DNA of 64,000 nt from IMCC26256 sp046081705 (lineage in GTDB: Bacteria > Actinomycetota > Acidimicrobiia > IMCC26256), in NCBI GenBank assembly GCA_046081705.1, contig JBJTWK010000021.1, forward strand, positions 1 to 64,000, read 5' to 3'. Both the position numbers and the translations under genes were made by a program. Shown piece after piece: positions 50,388-58,547 of the stretch (the stretch's first letter is position 1; the number at the start of each line of letters is the position of its first letter). The notes beneath the pieces are model-generated. The model was not told the DNA's origin. It saw nothing but the letters and a program-made list of their open reading frames with translations, and did no database searches.

Positions 50388-51187
50388 CCTTCCGGGGCTC
50401 GGTCGCCCTCGTGACCGGGGCGGGGAGCGGCATCGGCCTGCTCGCGGCGCAGCGCCTCGCGGCCCAGGGGGCGCGGGTCGCCGCGCTCGACCTCACCGCG
50501 GCGTCGCTCGAGGCCGTCCAGCGCCACTCGCCGAACGTGTCCGCGTTCACCGCCGACGTCACCGATCCCGACGCCCTCGCCGCCGCCATCGAACGCGTCG
50601 TGGCCGAGGTCGGGCCGGTGGACCGGCTCGTGCACGCGGCCGGCATCTGCCTCCCGGGCCGCCTCGTGGACCAGGCGGTGGCCGATGTCGCCCGGGTCAT
50701 GGAGGTCAACTACCTCGGCACGGTCCGCACCGTGGCGGCGGTGGTGGGGGGCATGGTCGAGCGGAGCCGGGGTGACCTCGTGCTCCTCGCCTCGATGGCG
50801 GGCTGGGTGCCTTCGTTCCGGCTCGGCGCGTACGACGCCTCGAAGTCGGCGGTCGTCGCCTACGGCGAGGTCCTGGCCCACGAGCTCGAGGGCACCGGTG
50901 TGCGGACGGTCGTGGTGTGTCCGCCGCCCGTCGCCACGCCCATGCTCGACGCCATCAACGCGGCCGATCCGCAGGCGCTCGGGGGTCAGCCGTCCATCCG
51001 GGCCGCCGAGGTGCTCGACGCGGCCGAGGCGGCGCTCGAGCGGGGGGAGGTGTTCGCCTTCCCCGGCCGGATGACCCGGTCGGTGGTCCGGGTCCGGCGG
51101 CTCGCCCCGGGCCTGCTCTGGCGGCGGATGGATCGCATCGAGCGCGGCCCCCGGCGCCAGCCCCGCCACGGCGCACCGCCGGCCTGA
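50384..51187 (+). CDS. Short-chain dehydrogenase/reductase
   Basis: A 267-residue Rossmann oxidoreductase. It has the classical SDR set: TGAGSGIG for the cofactor (11-18), N109 in VNYLG, and the S137, Y150, K154 triad (SMAGWVPSFRLGAYDASK). The acidic residue in ALDLT after the second strand suggests NAD(H). The GTG overlaps the stop of the ADC-like gene (GTGA), so the two likely act on a common substrate. That substrate is not identifiable. Confidence 0.9.
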   Translation: MTFRGSVALVTGAGSGIGLLAAQRLAAQGARVAALDLTAASLEAVQRHSPNVSAFTADVTDPDALAAAIERVVAEVGPVDRLVHAAGICLPGRLVDQAVADVARVMEVNYLGTVRTVAAVVGGMVERSRGDLVLLASMAGWVPSFRLGAYDASKSAVVAYGEVLAHELEGTGVRTVVVCPPPVATPMLDAINAADPQALGGQPSIRAAEVLDAAEAALERGEVFAFPGRMTRSVVRVRRLAPGLLWRRMDRIERGPRRQPRHGAPPA

Positions 51188-51260
51188 ACGCCCGGTCCGG
51201 GTCCGGCCCCCGGGCCCGTCGACCGCTCCGGAATGCTCGGGGACACAGCCCACACCGGAC

Positions 51261-51266
51261 TACCCT
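51261..51266 (+). promoter_or_regulatory. Probable -10 box of eno
   Basis: TACCCT lies 55 nt before the eno GTG. It would give a leader of about 48 nt ending in a GAGAGGGA ribosome-binding site (51307-51314). Confidence 0.45.
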
Positions 51267-51321
51267 CGACCCTCACACCACAGGAGCAACGCCCGGTCGC
51301 ACGGGCGAGAGGGACCGACCC

Positions 51322-52617
51322 GTGAGCGCCATCGCCGACGTCACCGCCCGCGAGATCCTCGACTCCCGGGGCAACCCGACCGTCGAGGTCGAGGTCGAGC
51401 TGCTGTCGGGCGCCCGGGGCCGGGCCGCGGTCCCGAGCGGGGCGAGCACCGGGGCCCACGAGGCCGCCGAGCTCCGGGACGGGGACGAGCGCTACCTGGG
51501 GAAGGGCGTGCGTCGTGCGGTCGAGCACGTCGAGCAGGAGATCGGCGACGCCCTCCTCGGGCTCGACGCCCTCGACCAGCGGGTGATCGACACCACGCTC
51601 ATCGATCTCGACGGCTCGGACACCAAGAGCCGGCTCGGCGCGAACGCGATCCTCGGGGTGTCCCTCGCCGTGGCGAAGGCCGCAGCGCAGGAGTGCGACC
51701 TCCCGCTGTTCCGGTACGTCGGCGGCACCAACGCCCGGGTCCTGCCCGTCCCGATGATGAACGTGCTCAACGGCGGGGCGCACGCCGACTCCAACGTCGA
51801 CCTGCAGGAGTTCATGCTCATGCCGGTCGGCGCCGCGTCCTTCTGCGAGGGCCTGCGCTGGGGCACCGAGACCTACCACGCGCTCAAGAAGCTGCTGCAG
51901 GAGCGGGGGCTCGCCACCGCGCTCGGCGACGAGGGCGGCTTCGCCCCGAACCTCCCCTCGAACGAGGACGCCGTGAAGCTGCTCGTCGAGGCGATCGAGC
52001 GCGCCGGGTACACCCCCGGGGACGAGATCGCCCTCGCGCTCGACGCCGCGTCGAGCGAGTTCCACGAGGGTGGGCGCTACGTGCTCGCCGGCGAGGGCAC
52101 GGAGTTCTCGTCCGCCGAGTTCGCCGGGTACCTCGGCGACCTCTGCGACCGGTACCCGATCGTCTCGATCGAGGACGGCATGGCCGAGGACGACTGGGAG
52201 GGTTGGGCCGCGCTCACCGGCACGGTGGGGGACCGGGTCCAACTCGTCGGCGACGACCTCTTCGTCACCAACGTCGCGCGCCTCGCCCGGGGCATCGACC
52301 TTGGCGTCGCGAACTCGATCCTCATCAAGGTGAACCAGATCGGCACGCTCACCGAGACGCTCGACGCGATCGAGATGGCGACCCGGGCGTCGTACACGTC
52401 GGTGATGTCCCACCGCAGCGGTGAGACCGAGGACACCACGATCGCCGACCTCGCGGTCGCGACGAACTGCGGGCAGATCAAGACCGGCGCCCCGGCCCGT
52501 TCCGACCGCGTGGCGAAGTACAACCAACTCCTGCGCATCGAGGACGCGCTCGAGGACGCGGCGTCCTACCGCGGCGTCGCCGCGCTCGCCCGTGGACTCG
52601 GCGGACGGGGCGCATGA
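51322..52617 (+). CDS. eno: Enolase
   Basis: It converts 2-phosphoglycerate to phosphoenolpyruvate in glycolysis. The 431-residue protein carries AREILDSRGNPTVEVEV, PSGASTGAHEA, MMNVLNGGAHADSNVDLQEFM, the metal/catalytic GDEGGFAP, SIEDGMAEDDWEGW, and the signature LIKVNQIGTLTETLDAIEMA with the catalytic Lys, then SHRSGETEDTTIADLAVAT. The GTG at 51322 has GAGAGGGA 7 nt upstream. The ftsB-like ATG overlaps its stop. Confidence 0.98.
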   Translation: MSAIADVTAREILDSRGNPTVEVEVELLSGARGRAAVPSGASTGAHEAAELRDGDERYLGKGVRRAVEHVEQEIGDALLGLDALDQRVIDTTLIDLDGSDTKSRLGANAILGVSLAVAKAAAQECDLPLFRYVGGTNARVLPVPMMNVLNGGAHADSNVDLQEFMLMPVGAASFCEGLRWGTETYHALKKLLQERGLATALGDEGGFAPNLPSNEDAVKLLVEAIERAGYTPGDEIALALDAASSEFHEGGRYVLAGEGTEFSSAEFAGYLGDLCDRYPIVSIEDGMAEDDWEGWAALTGTVGDRVQLVGDDLFVTNVARLARGIDLGVANSILIKVNQIGTLTETLDAIEMATRASYTSVMSHRSGETEDTTIADLAVATNCGQIKTGAPARSDRVAKYNQLLRIEDALEDAASYRGVAALARGLGGRGA

Positions 52618-53030
52618 GCGGCTCCCCGCGCACGAGTGGCCGTCCGGCGTCCGGGCGGCGGCCCGCACCGCGGACCGGTCGTCCGCCGCGTCCGGCCTCG
52701 GAGCGCGTCCAGCCCGCCCCTCGCTGGGTCCGGTACACGATCTTCGGGGTCGCCGGGGCGGTCGTCCTCGCCGTCGTCGCCTACTTCTTCCCGGTGCGCA
52801 CCTACCTCGAGCAGCGGCACCGCGTGGCCGTGGCCGAGCAGCGGCTCCGGATCCTCGACCAGCAGACCCGGGACGTGCGCGAGCAGCGGCGGGCGATCGA
52901 GGACCCGAACGAAGTCGTGCGCATCGCGCGCGACCGGTTCGGCATGGTGAAGCCGGGCGAGCGGCCCTGGGCGGTGGTGCCCGGCGCGACGGGCACGACA
53001 TCGACCACTGCGCCCGCCGCGGGTCGCTGA
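52614..53030 (+). CDS. FtsB/DivIC-like septum formation initiator protein
   Basis: A 138-residue bitopic membrane protein of the divisome. A basic, Pro-rich cytoplasmic N-terminus (about 1-38) is followed by one membrane helix (about 40-60) and a coiled coil outside (about 64-95: RTYLEQRHRVAVAEQRLRILDQQTRDVREQRR). The family block IEDPNEVVRIARDRFGMVKPGERPW follows. The ATG overlaps the eno stop (ATGA). eno-ftsB-DUF501-ppx is a well-conserved actinobacterial run. Confidence 0.88.
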   Translation: MSGSPRTSGRPASGRRPAPRTGRPPRPASERVQPAPRWVRYTIFGVAGAVVLAVVAYFFPVRTYLEQRHRVAVAEQRLRILDQQTRDVREQRRAIEDPNEVVRIARDRFGMVKPGERPWAVVPGATGTTSTTAPAAGR

Positions 53031-53069
53031 ACGTCGCCGCGCGGCCGATCGCCGCCGACACCCGTTCCG

Positions 53070-53075
53070 TACACT
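53070..53075 (+). promoter_or_regulatory. -10 box of the DUF501 gene (leaderless)
   Basis: TACACT ends exactly 7 nt before the GTG at 53083. Confidence 0.5.
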
Positions 53076-53082
53076 CCACCGC

Positions 53083-53607
53083 GTGAGTCCCCGCCCCGCC
53101 ACCGTGCGTGTCCCGGAGCCCGTCCCGGCGACGGCGGCCGACGTGGAGGCGGTCGTGGCACGGCTCGGGCGCGCCCCACAGGCCGACTTCGAGGTGGTCG
53201 TGCGCACGACCGACGGCGCGCCGGCGGTGCTCCGGAACGCGCCCCTCCTGCGCGACGGAACGCCGATGCCCACCCGGTACTGGCTCGTCGACCCCGACCT
53301 CAACCGCCTCGTCGGCGCGGTCGAGGCCGAGGGGGGAGTGCGCGCGGCCGACGCCGCGATCGCCCCGGAGGTCATCGCCGCGGTGCACGACGCGTACGCG
53401 GCCGAGCGGGACGCCGCGCTCCCGATCGGCCACACCGGGCCCCGCCCCTCCGGCGGGGTGGGTGGTACTCGGCGCGGCGTGAAGTGCCTGCACGCCCACT
53501 ACGCGAACCTGCTGGCCGGCGCCGACGACCCGGTGGGCGTCTGGACCCGCGACGCGATCGACGCCCTCGACCCCCTCGAGCCCGTTCCGACCACGGAGGT
53601 CCCATGA
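53083..53607 (+). CDS. DUF501 family protein
   Basis: A 174-residue cytosolic protein of the DUF501 family found next to ppx in actinobacteria. Family blocks seen are VARLGRAPQADFEVVVRT, PTRYWLVDPDLNRLVGAVEAEGGVRAA and the C-terminal GVKCLHAHYANLLAGADDPVG. That Cys/His cluster could bind a metal, which is inference. The function is unknown. The gene looks leaderless, and its stop overlaps the ppx ATG. Confidence 0.9.
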   Translation: MSPRPATVRVPEPVPATAADVEAVVARLGRAPQADFEVVVRTTDGAPAVLRNAPLLRDGTPMPTRYWLVDPDLNRLVGAVEAEGGVRAADAAIAPEVIAAVHDAYAAERDAALPIGHTGPRPSGGVGGTRRGVKCLHAHYANLLAGADDPVGVWTRDAIDALDPLEPVPTTEVP

Positions 53608-54545
53608 TCCGGTGCGCCGCGGTCGATCTCGGTACGAACTCCACCCGTCTGCTCGTCGCCGACGTCGAGGTGCCACCGGGCGGCGGTGCGGCCGACGCCC
53701 GCGTGGTGACGCTCGAACGCCTCATGCGCATCACCCGCCTCGGCGAGGGGGTCGACGCGAACCGACGGCTCGCGCCGGCGGCGATCGGACGGGTGACGAC
53801 CGTGCTGCGCGAGTACCGCGAGGTCATCGAACGGCTGGGCGCGACCCACGTGCGTGCGACCGCGACGAGCGCGGCCCGGGACGCCGCGAACCGCGACGAG
53901 TTCGTCGACGCCGTCCGGGAGGCGCTCGGTGTGGCGCCGGACATCATCCCCGGGGAGGAGGAGGCGGCCCTCTCGTTCCTCGGGGCGACGGCCGGCCTCG
54001 ACGCGCCGGCGCCGTTCCTCGTCGTCGACATCGGCGGGGGGTCCACCGAGTTCGTCGTCGGGACGACGGAGCCCGAGGGACTCGTCTCGATCGACGTCGG
54101 CTGCGTGCGCAACACCGAGACCTACCTGCACTCGGATCCGCCGACCCCCGACGAACTCTCCGACGCCGTCGTGGCGATGCGGGATCACCTCATCGACGTC
54201 GCCCGCGTCGTGCCCGGGGTCCGGGACGCCGCCACGCTCGTCGGCCTCGCGGGCACGGTCGCCGCGGTGGCGGCGGTCGAGCAGGGCCTGCCCGAGTACG
54301 ACCGCGATCGCATCCACGGGTACCGCATCAGGAAGCGTGCGGCCGAGCAGGTGTTCCGCGAGCTGGCCACCGAACCGCTCGCCGACCGGCGACTCGAGCC
54401 CGGGCTCGAACCGGAGCGGGCCGAGGTGATCGTCGGCGGCTGCATCGTCCTCGTGTCGGTGCTGCGGACCTTCGGGTACGACGAGGTGCTCGTGTCCGAG
54501 TCGGACATCCTCGACGGGATCGTGCGGAACCTCGCTGCGGGCTGA
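53604..54545 (+). CDS. Exopolyphosphatase / pppGpp phosphohydrolase (Ppx/GppA)
   Basis: A 313-residue ASKHA-fold enzyme that removes phosphate from polyphosphate or pppGpp. It has AAVDLGTNSTRLLVADV (phosphate-1 loop), TATSAARDAANRDEFV, GEEEAALSFLGA, VVDIGGGSTEFVVG (phosphate-2 loop), DVGCVRNTE and a C-terminal GGCIVLVSVLRTFG. It is the short form without the C-terminal HD domain, as in mycobacterial Ppx2. The ATG overlaps the DUF501 stop. Confidence 0.93.
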   Translation: MIRCAAVDLGTNSTRLLVADVEVPPGGGAADARVVTLERLMRITRLGEGVDANRRLAPAAIGRVTTVLREYREVIERLGATHVRATATSAARDAANRDEFVDAVREALGVAPDIIPGEEEAALSFLGATAGLDAPAPFLVVDIGGGSTEFVVGTTEPEGLVSIDVGCVRNTETYLHSDPPTPDELSDAVVAMRDHLIDVARVVPGVRDAATLVGLAGTVAAVAAVEQGLPEYDRDRIHGYRIRKRAAEQVFRELATEPLADRRLEPGLEPERAEVIVGGCIVLVSVLRTFGYDEVLVSESDILDGIVRNLAAG

Positions 54546-54610
54546 CCCGTGCCGCGCCCGGCACCCCGCCTGATCGGACGGTCGCGGGCGTCGCGCCCGA
54601 GGGCGGTCGC

Positions 54611-54616
54611 TACGAT
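54611..54616 (+). promoter_or_regulatory. -10 box of the aminotransferase gene (leaderless)
   Basis: TACGAT ends 8 nt before the ATG at 54625, with no ribosome-binding site between. Confidence 0.5.
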
Positions 54617-54624
54617 CCGACGCC

Positions 54625-55740
54625 ATGAGCATCCCCGACCGTCTCCTGCTGGGCCCCGGTCCGTCGAACGCGTACCCGGAGGTCCTCGCGGCGCTCGGCC
54701 GACCGCTCGTCGGGCACCTCGACCCCGAGTTCCTGCGGATCCTCGACGAGACGAGCGATCGACTCCGGCAGGTCTTCCGCACGACCAACACCCTCACCCT
54801 GCCGATCTCGGGCACGGGCTCGGCGGGCATGGAGGCCTGCTTCGTCAACCTCGTCGAACCGGGCGACACCGTCGTCGTCGGGGTGAACGGGGTGTTCGGC
54901 GAGCGGATGTGCGAGGTCGCCCGGCGGTGTGGGGCGGAGGTGGTCCGGGTCGAGGCGCCCTGGGGTGAGCCGATCGATCCGCAGGCCCTGCTCGACACCC
55001 ACGCGACCGTGCCGCACGCCCGGCTCGTGGCCGTGGTGCACGCCGAGACCTCGACCGGGGTCCGGTCCGACATCGCGCCGCTGCGCGCGCTCCAGGACAC
55101 CGACACCCTGCTCCTCGTCGACACGGTGACGGGGCTCGCCGGCATCCCGGTGGAGATCGACGCCTGGGGCGTCGACGCCTGCTACTCGGGGACCCAGAAG
55201 TGCCTCGGCGTCCCGCCGGGACTGTCGCCGGTCACCTTCTCGGACCGCGCGGTGGCGCGGATCCGTACCCGTGCCACCCCGTCGCAGTCCTGGTACCTCG
55301 ATCTCGGGCTCATCGGCGACTACGTCGGCGCGGCCCGCAAGTACCACCACACGGCACCGATCTCGATGGTCGTGGCGCTGCACGCCGGGCTCGGGGTGCT
55401 GCTCGACGAGGGTCTCGAGGCGTCGTGGGCCCGCCACGCCGCGGTCGGCGGTCGCCTGCAGGACGAACTCGGGACGCTCGGCTTCACGCTCCTCGCCCGC
55501 GACGGGTTCCGCCTGCCGCAACTCACGACCGCACGGCTCCCGGGGGGTGCTGACGAGGCGACGCTGCGACGCACGATGCTCGACCGCTGGGGGATCGAGG
55601 TCGGGGGCGGGCTGGGCGCGTTCGCCGGGACCGCGTGGCGGTTCGGGCTCATGGGCCACGGCGCCCGTGAGCGCTCGGTCACCGCGGTGCTCGGTGCGAT
55701 CCGGGAACTCCAGGCCTCGGGCGAGATGCCGCGGGCCTGA
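54625..55740 (+). CDS. Class V aminotransferase, alanine/serine-glyoxylate type
   Basis: A 371-residue PLP enzyme. It starts LLLGPGPSNAYPEVLAALGRPLVGHLDPEF, has SGTGSAGMEACF and HAETSTGVRSDI, and the PLP-binding lysine in CYSGTQKCLGVPPG, all typical of alanine-glyoxylate/serine-glyoxylate aminotransferases. It probably links glyoxylate to glycine in the cytosol; the amino donor cannot be told. It is monocistronic by appearance and converges with orn. Confidence 0.92.
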   Translation: MSIPDRLLLGPGPSNAYPEVLAALGRPLVGHLDPEFLRILDETSDRLRQVFRTTNTLTLPISGTGSAGMEACFVNLVEPGDTVVVGVNGVFGERMCEVARRCGAEVVRVEAPWGEPIDPQALLDTHATVPHARLVAVVHAETSTGVRSDIAPLRALQDTDTLLLVDTVTGLAGIPVEIDAWGVDACYSGTQKCLGVPPGLSPVTFSDRAVARIRTRATPSQSWYLDLGLIGDYVGAARKYHHTAPISMVVALHAGLGVLLDEGLEASWARHAAVGGRLQDELGTLGFTLLARDGFRLPQLTTARLPGGADEATLRRTMLDRWGIEVGGGLGAFAGTAWRFGLMGHGARERSVTAVLGAIRELQASGEMPRA

Positions 55741-55764
55741 GCGTCGTCCGCACCGGCGGTCGAC

Positions 55765-56370
55765 TCAGCCCTCGGCGGTCGGGGTCGGCTCGGCCGGAGG
55801 CTCGGGCAGCCGCAGGAAGTGATCCCGGTAGTGCCGCAACTCGGCGATCGACTCGCGGATGTCGTCGAGCGCCCGGTGGGTCTCGGCCTTGCCCGGCCGG
55901 GCCCGGAACACCGCAGGATGCCAGCGACGCGCGAGTTCCTTGAGCGAGGACACGTCGATCGAGCGGTAGTGGAGGTACTCCTCGAGGGCGTTCATCTGCA
56001 CGTCGAGGAAGCGTCGGTCGGCGCCGATCGTGTTGCCGCACAGGGGTGCCGTCCGCGGCGTGGGGACGTGGCCCCGCACGTAGTTGAGCGCCCGCCCCAT
56101 CGCGTCGGGGATCGTGACGCTCGATGCACGGATCTCGTCGAGCAGGCCGGACTTCGTGTGCATGTTCGTCACGAAGTCGTCCATCTCGGCGAGTTCCGCG
56201 TCGGTCGCTCCGATCACGATGTCGATGCCGTCGTCGAGCGGCTCGAGGTCGGAGTCGGTCACGATGACCGCGATCTCGACGATCACGTTGCGCCGGGTGT
56301 CGAGGCCCGTCATCTCGAGGTCGAGCCAGACGAGGCGGTTCGGATCCGGGGCGGGCGAGGGAGCGACCAT
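55765..56370 (-). CDS. orn: Oligoribonuclease
   Basis: It degrades 2-5-nt RNAs and pGpG to mononucleotides. The 201-residue DEDDh exonuclease has LVWLDLEMTGLDTRRNVIVEIA (first Asp/Glu), DDFVTNMHTKSGL, PLCGNTIGADRRFLDVQM (Asp) and KAETHRALDDIRESI (His and Asp). The ATG at 56370 is 8 nt after a minus-strand TAGGCT box (56384-56379) and looks leaderless. Confidence 0.96.
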   Translation of the reverse strand: MVAPSPAPDPNRLVWLDLEMTGLDTRRNVIVEIAVIVTDSDLEPLDDGIDIVIGATDAELAEMDDFVTNMHTKSGLLDEIRASSVTIPDAMGRALNYVRGHVPTPRTAPLCGNTIGADRRFLDVQMNALEEYLHYRSIDVSSLKELARRWHPAVFRARPGKAETHRALDDIRESIAELRHYRDHFLRLPEPPAEPTPTAEG

Positions 56371-56504
56371 GGCCGGCGAGCCTACGACAGCCCGGTGCGT
56401 GCGGCCGCCGGCCCCTCCGTGCGCGCAACGTCCGGGCGCCGGGACGCCCGGGCGCGATCGCGCGACGCGCCACTATCCTCCGCGGACGTGATGGGGGTAG
56501 CGAC

Positions 56505-57110
56505 GTGATCGGTCGGCGACGGACCGACCTGGACGGTCCCCGCGTCGCGCTGCGCCCGTTGCGTGACACGGACTTCGAGGCCTGGCGCGACGTCCGGAGC
56601 GCCAACCGGGAGTGGCTCGAGCCGTGGGAGCCGCTGCCGGAGTTCGGCACGCCCGACGCGCTCGCCGATCGCGGCGGGTTCCGGGCTCGGTGCCAGGCCT
56701 GGGACCGGCAGCGTCAGTTCGACGCGGCGTACGGCTACGGCATCTTCCTCGGCGCCGCGCTCATCGGCGAGGTGAGCCTCGGGAGTGTCCAGCGAGGACC
56801 GTTCCAGTCGGCCTACGTCGGGTACTGGATGGACGAGGCGCACGCAGGTCGGGGGTTCACCCCGGAGGCGGTGGTGCTCACCCTGCGCTACGGGTTCGAG
56901 CACCTCGCGCTGCACCGGATCGAGGCGGCCATCGTTCCCCGCAACACGGCGAGTCGGCGGGTGGCCGAGAAGCTCGGGATGCGCGACGAGGGCAACGCGC
57001 GCGGACTGCTCCAGATCCGGGGCGTGTTCGAGGATCACGTCCGCTACGCGATGCTCTCCGAGGAGTGGACCGATCGGAAGTCCGACCTCGAGGCGGAGTT
57101 CCTGACCTGA
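56505..57110 (+). CDS. GNAT N-acetyltransferase, RimJ-like
   Basis: A 201-residue acetyltransferase of the RimJ/RimL group. It has the start TDLDGPRVALRPLRDTDFEAWRDVRSANREWL, a central IGEVSLGSVQRGPFQSAYVGYWMDEAHAGRGF (acetyl-CoA loop, QxxGxG-like AHAGRGF), YGFEHLALHRIEAAIVPRNTASRRVAEKLG and GVFEDHVRYAML. It probably acetylates the N-terminus of a ribosomal or other protein. The GTG at 56505 has a GGGGG site 8 nt upstream, which lies inside a six-codon ORF. Confidence 0.9.
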   Translation: MIGRRRTDLDGPRVALRPLRDTDFEAWRDVRSANREWLEPWEPLPEFGTPDALADRGGFRARCQAWDRQRQFDAAYGYGIFLGAALIGEVSLGSVQRGPFQSAYVGYWMDEAHAGRGFTPEAVVLTLRYGFEHLALHRIEAAIVPRNTASRRVAEKLGMRDEGNARGLLQIRGVFEDHVRYAMLSEEWTDRKSDLEAEFLT

Positions 57111-57124
57111 CCACGTGGACGGGC

Positions 57125-57757
57125 TCAGCCCACCGGGGAGAGCTCGAAGCTCCCGGTGAGTGCGTCGAACTCGGCCCGCGTGGGCTCGGTGCCCGAGACC
57201 TGGGTCGTGTAGATGCGGCTCACGGTGAGCAGCATCGAGCTCCGGAAGACGGTCCGACCGACCCGGTAGGTGAAGTTCTTCGACGCCGCCGGCCCGAGGA
57301 CACCGGGTTCCTGCTGGTTCACGAAGGTGCCCTTCGACGCGAGCACGAGCGTCGCCGCCGCGGTGTTGAGCGCCGCGACCGGGTCGTTCGCGGCGTCGGT
57401 GGGCGCGTCGGACGCGGTGACCGAGAACCGCAGCTCCGCACGTGGGGTGCTCGACACGATGGCGACGGTCCCGAGCGGAGATCGCTCCTCGACGCGGCTC
57501 GGGGTGGTGGGGAACCGGGCGCGGAAGCCGTCGCCCTCGTAGGTCGATCCCTCGCCGTCGAGGTAGCGCGACACCGCGTCGCCGCCGAGGCGATCGAGGA
57601 CCCACACCCAGGCGAGGACGGCGACGGCGAGCACGGCGACCGTGGCGACGATCCGTACCGCGATCGTGGTGGCCCGGCTGCGGCCCGGGGTGAGGACCGC
57701 CTCGAGGATCTCGTCGTCCGGGGCCCCGGGTGCGGTCGGGCCGCCGGTGGTGGTCAC
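57125..57757 (-). CDS. Hypothetical membrane-anchored protein
   Basis: A 210-residue protein not recognised by name. A 32-residue cytoplasmic N-terminus is followed by one membrane helix (about 33-55) and an exterior domain (about 65-210). That domain resembles small beta-sheet surface domains: DGFRARFPTTPSRVEER, RAELRFSVTASDAP and FRSSMLLTVSRIYT. I chose GTG 57757, where a minus-strand TAGGGT box ends 8 nt upstream; a longer upstream reading is Arg-rich and not convincing. It converges with the GNAT gene (14-nt gap). Confidence 0.7.
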   Translation of the reverse strand: MTTTGGPTAPGAPDDEILEAVLTPGRSRATTIAVRIVATVAVLAVAVLAWVWVLDRLGGDAVSRYLDGEGSTYEGDGFRARFPTTPSRVEERSPLGTVAIVSSTPRAELRFSVTASDAPTDAANDPVAALNTAAATLVLASKGTFVNQQEPGVLGPAASKNFTYRVGRTVFRSSMLLTVSRIYTTQVSGTEPTRAEFDALTGSFELSPVG

Positions 57758-57804
57758 GGGCGGGGACCCTAGCGACGCCGCGGGTCGCGGTGCGACCGCG
57801 CGGG

Positions 57805-58545
57805 TCAGCGGCCGGTGCGCTCTGCGAACCAGGGCTGGCCGAACGACCACACCTGGTCGCGGAGTTCGTTCTCGAGTGCGGTGTCGTGCTCGGCGGTGGC
57901 GTGGGCCCGACGCAGGGTCGCCTTCGTGCGGATCGCGAGCTCCCGGGGTGCATCGGCCGCCCGGCCCGCGTGCTCCACGGCGCGGTCGAGCAGTTCGGCG
58001 TCCGGCACGCACTCCCAGGCGAGGCCGATCCGCGCGGCGGCGGCGCCGTCGAGCCGGGCGCCGAAGAGGTCGATCGCCGCGGCGGCCTGGGGGCCCACCG
58101 CCCGGTCGAGCAGCCAGGTGTGCCCGCCGCCGGGGTGGATGCCGATCTGCAGGAACCGGGCGTCGAACCGGGCCGACTCGCCGGCGATGCGCAGGTCGGC
58201 GGCGAGGGCGAGGTTGAACCCAGCACCGACCGCGGGCCCGTTCACCGCCGCGACGGTGGGGAGCGGCGAGCGCAGCACGCGCAGGAACCCCTCGTACACC
58301 CCGACGACCGAACCGGGCTCGCGCTCGCCGTTGCCCATGGCGGCGAGATCGCTGAGGTCCGCGCCCGCGCAGAAGGCTCGACCGGCGCCGGTGATCACGA
58401 GCGCACCGATGCCGTCGTCGGACTCGGCCGCGTCGATCGCCGAGACGATGCCGGCGACGAGTTCGTCGGAGAGGACGTTGCGGCGTTCGGCGTCGTCGAT
58501 CGTGATGACCTCGACGCGGCCGCGGCGTTCGACGTGGACGGGCAT
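57805..58545 (-). CDS. Enoyl-CoA hydratase/isomerase family protein
   Basis: A 246-residue crotonase-fold protein. Oxyanion-hole segments are FCAGADLSDL and NGPAVGAGFNLALAADLRIA. Both catalytic Glu positions of enoyl-CoA hydratase are changed (Asn in GFNLA; no PE in FDARFLQIGIHPGGG), so hydratase activity is doubtful. The ATG at 58545 follows the epimerase stop by 2 nt, making it the last gene of a minus-strand acyltransferase-epimerase-crotonase unit. Confidence 0.88.
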   Translation of the reverse strand: MPVHVERRGRVEVITIDDAERRNVLSDELVAGIVSAIDAAESDDGIGALVITGAGRAFCAGADLSDLAAMGNGEREPGSVVGVYEGFLRVLRSPLPTVAAVNGPAVGAGFNLALAADLRIAGESARFDARFLQIGIHPGGGHTWLLDRAVGPQAAAAIDLFGARLDGAAAARIGLAWECVPDAELLDRAVEHAGRAADAPRELAIRTKATLRRAHATAEHDTALENELRDQVWSFGQPWFAERTGR

Positions 58546-58547
58546 GC

